Source of the DNA: Candidatus Stercoripulliclostridium pullicola
GTDB taxonomy: Bacteria; Bacillota; Clostridia; Christensenellales; DTU072
Direction: 5' to 3'
DNA length: 8,963 nucleotides
Assembly (NCBI GenBank): GCA_017694145.1
Contig: JADINF010000034.1
Span: 1-8,963 of the forward strand
A program made the position numbers and the translations under genes. Under the pieces are notes generated by a model that made no database searches, was not told the DNA's origin, and saw nothing but the letters and a program-made list of their open reading frames with translations. Below are positions 1 through 6,900 of this stretch, piece by piece; within the stretch, counting starts at the first letter, position 1; each line of letters opens with the position of its first letter.

Positions 1-48
1 GTTGTTGACGAATACTGCGTTGATGACTATGAGCAATACGTACGGCAT
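1..48 (-). CDS. rnfA: RnfA, electron transport complex subunit A (N-terminal fragment)
   Basis: Only the first 16 codons are present; the gene runs off the left edge. The visible start reads MPYVLLIVINAVFVNN, which fits the first membrane helix of RnfA/RsxA, where a short hydrophobic stretch ends in a conserved Val-Asn-Asn. RnfA is a six-helix membrane protein that pairs with RnfE and shares an iron-sulfur cluster with it in the middle of the membrane. The ATG overlaps the rnfE stop by one base (TAATG), so translational coupling is likely. A strong ribosome binding site, AAGGAGG, lies inside the end of rnfE with a 9-base spacer from GGAGG to the ATG. The identification rests on the short sequence plus its place directly after rnfE, which matches the usual clostridial C-D-G-E-A-B order. 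rnfB would be expected next, outside the window. Confidence 0.85.
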   Translation of the reverse strand, partial: MPYVLLIVINAVFVNN

Positions 49-821
49 TATGCGTCCCCTCCTTCCCTGTTCAACGCTTCTATGGCGTCGTCACCGGTTT
101 CGGGTTCCAGAATAAGCGGTATCGGTTCCCCGTTCTTATTCTTCGGAACGCCGTCGTTATCGTTGTCTTTGTTTTCGGCACGCTTTTTGAGCGCGTTCTC
201 CACGGCTTTCACCGCGGCGTTATATATGACCATCATGAAGCCGTATACGAGGAAGCCGCCTGCGGGCAGGATGAATATCGTCATCGGCAGTCCCGCTTCG
301 ACGAGCGCCGTGAATTCGTATCCGAACAGCGCGCCCGCGCCGAGGAATTCGCGTATCATACCGAGCAATGTGAGCGAGAAAGCGAAGCCGAGCCCTATCC
401 CTATGCCGTCCAATACGGATGGCAATACGGGATTGAGGGAGGCGAAGCTCTCCGCCCGCGCGAGCAATATACAGTTGACGACGACGAGGGACAAGAAAAG
501 TCCCAGCGAATCGTAAAGGTCGGGAAGCCACTTGCGCATTATCATTTGCACGAGCGTGGAGAAGGTGGCTATGACGAGGATATACGCGGGTATGCGCACT
601 TTGCGCGGAATGAAGTTCCGCAAAAGCGAAACTATCGCGTTGGAGCACACGAGCACGAAGGTGGTCGCGAGCCCCATCGAAAGCCCGTTGATCGCGCTCG
701 TCGTAACGGCGAGCGTGGGACAGGTCCCGAGCACCAGTCGGAAGGTAGCGTTATTCTTGAACACGCCCGAAGTGAGCGGTTCGAAGGTTTCACGGAGATT
801 GCGGGTCGCGTCTTTAGCCAT
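48..821 (-). CDS. rnfE: RnfE, electron transport complex subunit E, with an extended acidic tail
   Basis: An integral membrane subunit of the Rnf ferredoxin:NAD+ oxidoreductase, 257 residues long. Residues about 15-205 match the RnfE/NqrD family, with six hydrophobic segments. The family motif LGTCPTLAVTTS lies at 32-43 and VVNCILLARAE at 114-124. Cys34 and Cys117 are the expected ligands of the iron-sulfur cluster shared with RnfA. The start codon immediately follows the rnfG stop (TAA then ATG with no gap). Its ribosome binding site, GGGAGG, is formed by the last codons of rnfG, 7 bases upstream. From about residue 206 the protein continues for roughly 50 hydrophilic residues, longer than the RnfE ends I recall. 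This tail holds an Asp/Asn loop, DNDNDG, at 219-224 that resembles a calcium-binding loop. The core assignment is firm; any function for the tail is unknown. Confidence 0.95.
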   Translation of the reverse strand: MAKDATRNLRETFEPLTSGVFKNNATFRLVLGTCPTLAVTTSAINGLSMGLATTFVLVCSNAIVSLLRNFIPRKVRIPAYILVIATFSTLVQMIMRKWLPDLYDSLGLFLSLVVVNCILLARAESFASLNPVLPSVLDGIGIGLGFAFSLTLLGMIREFLGAGALFGYEFTALVEAGLPMTIFILPAGGFLVYGFMMVIYNAAVKAVENALKKRAENKDNDNDGVPKNKNGEPIPLILEPETGDDAIEALNREGGDA

Positions 822-1418
822 TTACATACCTCCCGTGAGTATTACGTAAGCGCGCACGGAAGCCTTCACCGCGAGGAATACCGCGTTGGTGGTATAAGTG
901 GCGCTGGTGACTTTGACGGGAGTGAAGTAACCGCCGTCGGGAGCTACTATCTGCTCGCCTTCGTAAACGTCGAAGCGGTCCGTCGTAAGTCCTATATATT
1001 GATCGAGATGTTTGTCTTTGAAAGCGTTTGCGCCGAGCCCCGGCGTTTCGGAATGACTGTAACCGCTCAGTTTGATTATCTCGTCGTCCTTAATGATCAC
1101 GAGCATGCTTACGCCTCCGGCGTTATAGCCCACTTTGTCGGCTTTGGCAACGTGGGTAAGAATGATATACGCGCCGTCGTCGGCTACGAATACGTTAAGC
1201 ACTTCCGTCCCGTCCGTATTCTCGAAATCTTTAAGATCGACTTCCCTTTCTATCTCCGCCTCCGCGTAAACTTCCCCTATCGCCTTACGGAGTTCCGCGG
1301 CTTCGTCCACCTGCGTGAATAAGTTTACCACCGCGAGAAGCAGCGACGCCACCAAGGCTATCACGCCGAGACAGACCACTATGCGCACGCTTTCTTTGGA
1401 AACGTTCAGTTTTTTCAT
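822..1418 (-). CDS. rnfG: RnfG, FMN-carrying electron transport complex subunit G
   Basis: A 198-residue subunit with one N-terminal membrane helix (about 12-34) and an extracytoplasmic FMN-binding domain that carries electrons within the Rnf complex. Family motifs seen are GYNAGG at 98-102 and the hallmark ETPGLG at 124-129. The flavinylation site is near the C terminus, VTSATYT at 170-176; Thr174 is the expected attachment point for FMN, added by the flavin transferase ApbE. The usual motif, as I recall it, is D-x-x-(S/T)-(G/S)-A-T, but the Asp position here is Val168. The ATG overlaps the rnfD stop (ATGA) and has GGAGG 7 bases upstream, so translation is probably coupled to rnfD. Its own last codons supply the ribosome binding site of rnfE. 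Length and order fit RnfG rather than NqrC, because the neighbour upstream in the operon is a cluster-bearing RnfC. Confidence 0.94.
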   Translation of the reverse strand: MKKLNVSKESVRIVVCLGVIALVASLLLAVVNLFTQVDEAAELRKAIGEVYAEAEIEREVDLKDFENTDGTEVLNVFVADDGAYIILTHVAKADKVGYNAGGVSMLVIIKDDEIIKLSGYSHSETPGLGANAFKDKHLDQYIGLTTDRFDVYEGEQIVAPDGGYFTPVKVTSATYTTNAVFLAVKASVRAYVILTGGM

Positions 1419-2464
1419 AGCGCCGCCTCCTTCTTTTCTTTTTTGACTTTCGGGGGCTTACGGTATCCGAAGGGATGCGGTTTGCAGGCTTTATCGATAA
1501 GCGGAACGAGCAGGTTCATGAGAAGTATCGCGAAGCTCGCGCCCTCGTTCATACCGCCGTAACGGCGGATAAGTATGGTGAGCAACGCAGCGCCCGCCGC
1601 AAATATTATCGTACCCGCGCGCGTATTCGGGGAAGTGGCGTAATCGGTGAGCATGAACACGCCCGCGAAAAGAACGCCGCCGCCGAGAAGGTTGGGCAGT
1701 ATGAAATTCCAGCCGTTCTTATAGAAAACGAGGCTGAAAAGAGCTATTCCCGCAAAATACGTGAGCGGTATCTTCCAATCGATTATCTTGAAAGCGATAA
1801 GATATATCGCCGCGGCGATTATGGCAACGGCGCAGACTTCTCCTATAGTGCCGGGGATATTGCCGAGGAACATATCGAGAAGGTTGACCTCGACGTTACC
1901 GGTGCCTGCGGCGCTTTTCACGTCGGCGAGCGGCGTGGCGCTCGTCACGTAAGCGGCGTTATCGACGAAACCGACGAAAAAGTCCTTGACGGTAAGCGCG
2001 CCCGAAGCGTAATCTATGGGACGGATATACTCCATCATCTGCGTGCTCCAGGAAAGGAGAAGGAAAACGCGCGCCGTAGCCGCGGGGTTTGCAAAATTCC
2101 TGCCCAAGCCGCCGAAAAGCATTTTGACGAACATTATCGCCACAAATCCCCCCGCTATCGGCACATAGAACGGTACCGTAGGCGGAAGATTGAGCCCCAA
2201 TATCATTCCCGTGACCACCGCGGAAAGATCTTTGACGGTATTCGGTCTTTTGCGAATGAGATTGTAAAGCGTTTCGCCGCACACCGAGCTCGCCACGCAC
2301 AGCGCGACCGTGAGAAGGCTGTACACGCCGAATATCACCACGCCCGCTATAAGACAGAAGCTCAGCGCGATGATGACGTGCAACATTATTTTTTCGGTCG
2401 TAAGGTTGCTGCCGACGTGCGGCGAGGAGGATACGAGCAGTTTGCGGGTACTTTCTTCTTTCAT
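1415..2464 (-). CDS. rnfD: RnfD, FMN-carrying membrane subunit D
   Basis: A polytopic membrane subunit of the Rnf complex, 349 residues from the chosen ATG. It has hydrophobic helices in roughly 26-61, 80-118 and 210-325. Between the blocks lie the conserved GRNFANPAATAR at 121-132 and the flavin attachment loop VTSATPL at 173-179, with Thr177 as the expected covalent FMN site. The consensus Asp three residues before the first Thr is Ala171. Near the C terminus, FMLTDYATSP at 270-279 and GGMNEGASFA at 303-312 are family signatures. An in-frame TTG at 2479 would add five residues, but those codons are themselves the ribosome binding site; the ATG at 2464 has GGAGGG just upstream, so it is preferred. 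This leaves an 11-base gap after rnfC. The stop overlaps the rnfG start by four bases. The last 20 residues are lysine-rich. Confidence 0.94.
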   Translation of the reverse strand: MKEESTRKLLVSSSPHVGSNLTTEKIMLHVIIALSFCLIAGVVIFGVYSLLTVALCVASSVCGETLYNLIRKRPNTVKDLSAVVTGMILGLNLPPTVPFYVPIAGGFVAIMFVKMLFGGLGRNFANPAATARVFLLLSWSTQMMEYIRPIDYASGALTVKDFFVGFVDNAAYVTSATPLADVKSAAGTGNVEVNLLDMFLGNIPGTIGEVCAVAIIAAAIYLIAFKIIDWKIPLTYFAGIALFSLVFYKNGWNFILPNLLGGGVLFAGVFMLTDYATSPNTRAGTIIFAAGAALLTILIRRYGGMNEGASFAILLMNLLVPLIDKACKPHPFGYRKPPKVKKEKKEAAL

Positions 2465-2467
2465 AGT

Positions 2468-2473
2468 CCCTCC
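2468..2473 (-). promoter_or_regulatory. Ribosome binding site that sets the rnfD start
   Basis: GGAGGG lies three bases before the ATG at 2464, in the short gap after the rnfC stop. Reading rnfD from the TTG at 2479 would translate this site as Ser-Gly-Gly-Thr and leave the TTG with only AAAATT in front. The spacing is on the short side, but no better site exists. Confidence 0.7.
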
Positions 2474-2475
2474 GC

Positions 2476-3768
2476 TCAAATTTTAAGTTCTCTGATAAGC
2501 TTCTTCGCCAGCCTCTGGGACTGGACGAGAGGTCTTTTCGCGGGGCACACGTAGGCGCAACAACCGCATTCTATACAGCTCATCGGATAAAATCCTTTTG
2601 CTTCCTTGATCTTATCCTGCAAGACGAGCGCGTCGGTCATCATCGGCATGAGATTCATCGGGCACACCGAAGCGCACCGGGCGCAATTTATGCAGGGCGT
2701 GGGTTGAACGGCGCGTATCTCGCGTTCCGTCAGAAGCAGGAGAGCGCTGCTGCCTTTGCCGACGACGGGTTCGAGGCTCGCTAGAGAAATCCCCATCATA
2801 GGACCGCCCGAAACGGCTTTGACGTATTCTTCGCTTACTCCCAGGTATTCCGCCACTTCCGAGAAAGGCACTCCCGTCCTGACGTACAGATTGGCGGGAC
2901 GGGCGACGGCTTCTCCCGAAACGGTCATGAAACGCGCATAACAGGGTCTTCCGAGCACGCATGCCTCGTATACCGCGTAAGCCGTGGAAATATTGAGTAC
3001 GATATAACCTACGTCCGAAGGAAGCCCGCCGTTTGGTACTTTTTCCTTGGTAAGAGCGTAAATGAGTTGCTTTTCGCCGCCCTGCGGGTATTTGGTCTTA
3101 AGTTCGTGTATGAGTATGCCCTCGTCGTTCTCCGTCGCGTATATCATCCTGTCGATGGCGTCGCGCTTGTTGCCCTCTATCCCTACCAACACGGTGTCGG
3201 TACCGAGAGCCGTCGCAAGCAGTTTGATTCCCGCGACTACGTTTTCGGGGCGTTCGAGCATAAGACGATAATCAGTCGTTATATAAGGCTCGCATTCCGA
3301 GCCGTTTATTATCAAAGCTTTTACGGGGGATTTTGTTTCCAGTTTGACGTGCGTGGGGAACGTTGCGCCGCCCATACCTACGATGCCGGCTTCCTTGCAA
3401 CGCGCTATTATCTCCTCCCTCGTAGGCTCGGTAAGCGGCGGGAGCGTTTCCTCCGCATATTCGCCGTCGTTGTCGATGACCACGTGCGGAATTTTCCTGC
3501 CCGCGGCGTTCACGCGGCGCACAACCGCGGAAACTTTACCGGAAACGGAACTGAAAACGTTTGCCGAAACGTAGGACGCGGCTTTGCCGATAAGCGTTCC
3601 CGCTTTGACGTAGTCGCCTACCGCCACACATATCTCGGCGGGTGCGCCGATATGCTGTGTAAGCGGAACGTAAATCTTTTCGCCTGCGGGCATTACCTCT
3701 ATCGGGCAGTCCGCCGAAAGCTCTTTCCTCTCCTTGGGGTGAATACCGTGCTTAAAAGTCAGTTTCAT
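2476..3768 (-). CDS. rnfC: RnfC, NADH-binding iron-sulfur subunit C
   Basis: The 430-residue peripheral subunit that binds FMN and NAD(H) and passes electrons into the Rnf membrane core. The N terminus has the family opening HGIHPKERK (7-15), then PLTQHIGAP at 35-43 and a lipoyl-like hairpin around VGDYVKAG at 50-57. The FMN/NADH fold shows GMGGATFPTH at 131-140 and INGSECEPY at 154-162. Two ferredoxin-type [4Fe-4S] motifs (CxxCxxCxxxCP) follow: Cys359, 362, 365 and 369, then Cys398, 401, 404 and 408. The protein ends soon after the second cluster, without the long Ala/Lys-rich extension of enterobacterial RsxC. The ATG at 3768 is the only reasonable start, as an in-frame TGA sits three codons upstream. 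No ribosome binding site precedes it, unlike every other cistron of this operon; a promoter lies directly before it. It is first in the operon. Confidence 0.96.
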   Translation of the reverse strand: MKLTFKHGIHPKERKELSADCPIEVMPAGEKIYVPLTQHIGAPAEICVAVGDYVKAGTLIGKAASYVSANVFSSVSGKVSAVVRRVNAAGRKIPHVVIDNDGEYAEETLPPLTEPTREEIIARCKEAGIVGMGGATFPTHVKLETKSPVKALIINGSECEPYITTDYRLMLERPENVVAGIKLLATALGTDTVLVGIEGNKRDAIDRMIYATENDEGILIHELKTKYPQGGEKQLIYALTKEKVPNGGLPSDVGYIVLNISTAYAVYEACVLGRPCYARFMTVSGEAVARPANLYVRTGVPFSEVAEYLGVSEEYVKAVSGGPMMGISLASLEPVVGKGSSALLLLTEREIRAVQPTPCINCARCASVCPMNLMPMMTDALVLQDKIKEAKGFYPMSCIECGCCAYVCPAKRPLVQSQRLAKKLIRELKI

Positions 3769-3776
3769 ACATATTC

Positions 3777-3805
3777 ATTATAACGGTTCGGCGCGCTAAA
3801 GTAAA
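3777..3805 (-). promoter_or_regulatory. Sigma-70-type promoter of the rnf operon, predicted to give a leaderless message
   Basis: On the minus strand TTTACT (3805-3800) is followed after exactly 17 bases by TATAAT (3782-3777). The -10 box is a perfect consensus and the -35 matches four of six positions of TTGACA. Only eight bases separate the -10 box from the rnfC ATG, so transcription should begin about two bases before the ATG or at it. There is no Shine-Dalgarno sequence between them. It lies after the terminator of the upstream gene. Confidence 0.65.
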
Positions 3806-3860
3806 TACCCAATTTCCTCGGCAGACAAAAAAATTTGAGGCGGCTCCGAGCGAATCATTC

Positions 3861-3897
3861 ATAAAAAATGCGGCGTCCCCTTCTACGGGAACGCCGC
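3861..3897 (-). terminator. Rho-independent terminator of the surface protein gene
   Basis: On the minus strand a GC-rich hairpin has a 7-base perfect outer stem (GCGGCGT at 3870-3876 against ACGCCGC at 3891-3897), one mismatch, three further G-C pairs and a 6-base loop. It is followed by A then TTTTTT. It sits 31 bases past the stop of the large gene and before the rnfC promoter, so it separates the two units. The T tract is on the minus-strand side only, so it acts on minus-strand transcripts. Confidence 0.88.
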
Positions 3898-3928
3898 TTG
3901 AAACTTGACGTTCGACGACTTATACCGA

Positions 3929-6900
3929 TCAATCGTCGTTGTACTCGTCGGAAGTGATGTCCTTCTTGCGGTCTTTGCTCTTACGCGCCGCCTGTATCTG
4001 TTTGTTTTCGATATCCACGGGCACTTTGCTCTCGACTTTGGTCTTTCTGAGCTTCTTGGAAACCTTGTCCTTGAGTTTCCTGTAAGAAAGTATCACGATG
4101 ACCGCGATCAGTATTACGCCGATGACTACGGACGAGATGATCAGCCAGACCTGCGGATTGATCTCTTTATCGCCGTCGCCTTTGTCTTCGCCGCCTTCGT
4201 CGCCGTCGCCCTCGTCGCCGTCGTCGGCGGGAGCGGCTTCGGTCTTATAGGTGCCCGTTCTCACCGCTGAACCGTTCTCGACTGCCGCCACGGCAGCGTC
4301 GTACTCGGTGCCGTCCTCGAGCTTGGTGATGGTAACGTCGTCTATTGCGAGCATGCCTACCACGTAGTTCTCAACCTTATCGGCGTCGCCCTGAGCGTCG
4401 TTACTGCCGAGCGTGTAGTTAAGATAAATGCTGTGAGAGGACGCGGACTCGTTGTAGTAATAGAACGTATATTCAAGCATCGAGGTACCCGGATCGATAT
4501 AAAGGGTTTCCCAATATCCGTTGGTATTGTCGTATACAAGACGGAATTCCGCTTTGGTTCCTTCGTTCGCGAGAAGCTTCGCCTTGAAGGTTATCTTGTA
4601 GTACGAGGTGGCGCTCATCGAGAAGCTGGAGGACTGATAGTACTGTCCCGCGGCTTCCTGAACGTTGGCGAGCAGGAGATACATATTGTTGCCGCTGTCG
4701 CCCAGATTTGCGGTAAGGAAATTCCTGACCGCTTCTTCGCCGAAGTCGGCGAGCGCGTAGCCTTCGGAACAGAGATAGCTCACGAATGCGTCTTCGATCT
4801 TGGTCTTGTCGTATACGCCGTAGACGATGTTGGGTTCGTCGTCGGTACCCGATTCCGCGCCGCTCGCGTTATGGTGAGTGTAGGAAGCGGGAGTGTATCC
4901 GAGATAGCTGCCGTCATCGGTTTTATCCTCGTAATTGTCGAAAGAATCGGTGTAATATTCGACGACTTTGAAGATGTAGTTATTGGTGTAATAGGAAGCG
5001 GTTTCTCCGCGAGCGCTGAGTTGCGCCGCTTTGTTCTCTCTCGCTTTGCGGATATCGGCTACGGTGAGTTCCGCCACGTCCTCTGCGGGGGTGTCGATAC
5101 CGTATTCGTCCTTGAGAAGGGTCGCTATCTCCTCCGCGGTGATGTCGTCCGCGTTATCGATACCGTAGACGAGTTTATTGTAAGCCGCTTCGTCGTCAAG
5201 CTTCACGAGCATGACGTCGTCGAAGTAAACGGTGCCGGAGCTTAAGCCGTAGGACACTTTCGTCGCATCCTCGTCCGTTCCGAGAGCATTCTCGGTCACG
5301 CCGTACTTGTTGCCGAGATAGAGTTCGAGGTTAAGAGTCGCGGAGGACATGTTGGTGGCGATATAGAAATCGTATCTCACCCATTTGCCCGCCGTGTCGA
5401 TATTGACGTATCCTACGTATTCGCCGTCTTCCGCGGCGTTGTAATCGTCGTAATTCCTGTTGATGGTGAGCGCGTTGGAGTTGTTGGCGAGAGTAACGCT
5501 CGCTTTGCCGCCGTCGGTCTTGACCCATACGCTCAGACGGTAATAGGAATTCGCGCTCAGAGTGGAGCTCGCGCTCTTGTATCCGAAATACGTTTCGAAG
5601 GCGCTCGTGATCATAAGAAGGTTCTTCGAGGAAGTGGAACGGTACGCCATCGAATCCCCCGCGCCGAAATAGAACGCATTGCGCTCTTCGTCGATAAGTC
5701 CGGTGTATTTTTCGTAATTGATGACGCCCGCTTCCGCAGACCCGAATATGGCCTCAGCTTCCGCTTCGTGAGCGGTGTCTCTGACGTACTGTTCGGTTCC
5801 GGTCACGCCGCTGACGGACTTGGTGGTGCTCGCCGCGGAAGTGTATATCTTACCGTTCACTTCGGCTACCGCGCGTACATAATAAGAACGGTTGGCGGTC
5901 GCGGTGAAAGTATACTTGACATTATCGCCGTCTTCGACGCCTTCGGAAGCGAGCACTTTACCTACGAGAACGCCGTCCTCGCGGGTACCGTCCTCGTTCC
6001 TGAAGGAATTCATATAGACGTAATACGCGGTGACTTCGGGATTTACCCTGTTCCAACTCAAAGTAGTTCCGGAAACGCTGACGCTGACCGTGCCGAGAGC
6101 GTTCGCAGCGGAGGTGCTAGTCCAGCTCGAAGGGCCCGCTACGCCGGTTATATTGCCTTCGGCGTCGAATATCTCGTCATCGTCGTCGGAATAGTTGCTG
6201 TCGGAGATGGAGGAGAAGTCGCCGTTGGTCACCGAGCTCGTGCTCGAAGAAGTTTCGGTAAGCGAAACCTTCTTCACGTAAGTGCCGCTCGAAGCGGTAT
6301 TATATTCGGTATAGTCCACTTCGGTGAAGGTGCACGCGGTAACGAACACGGTGCCCTTGGTGTGGCTTGCGGGAGTATAGATATCGCCGGAGCCGAACTC
6401 GAAATAGAGATAGAGTTCTTTTGCGGTGGTGGCGCTTCCTTTGAAGAGCAAGGATATTTCCGTCCATTCCCCTACCGCTATGCTGCTGACGGCGGCGGAA
6501 GAATTGACCACGGCTTCGGTTTCTTTATCGTAAACGGAAACCTTGAAGGTGGAACCGCTCGCGAGATCGACGGTATTGACCCACATCGAAAGCCTGTAGA
6601 AATGGTTGGGCTTGACGACCATAAAGTCGCCTGCGGGCATGAAAGTAAGCGTAGTCGCCGTGTAATCGTTGTGCCTAAGCATCACGACGTCGAATTTATC
6701 CGAGCCTATCGCGAAAGTTCCGGGCGCGGTCATACCCGCGAGAGCGGGATCGGTGAATACCGTCGAAGTGTCGTAAGCGTAAGTGCCGCCTATTTTACCT
6801 ATGGTGACGAGTTCCGAAGAAGTCTTGTCGTCCACCATCGCGTAACGCCAGCCCTCGCCCTCTTTAGCGGCGTCGATAGCGGTGAATTCGGGAGACGCCG

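Noticed and set aside
546..1322. A 258-codon plus-strand frame over rnfG and rnfE
   Set aside because: It is antisense to two well-identified rnf genes and has no recognisable motif.
2465..2479. TTG at 2479 as the rnfD start, overlapping the rnfC stop
   Set aside because: The extra five codons are the ribosome binding site for the ATG at 2464, and nothing resembling a ribosome site precedes the TTG.
1475..2554. A 359-codon plus-strand frame over rnfD
   Set aside because: It lies opposite the clear RnfD frame and gives an Arg/Glu/His-rich product with no family features.
48..3768. Na+-translocating NADH:quinone reductase (nqr) operon
   Set aside because: The first gene has two ferredoxin-type cluster motifs, which mark RnfC and are absent from NqrA, and the order C-D-G-E-A is that of rnf.
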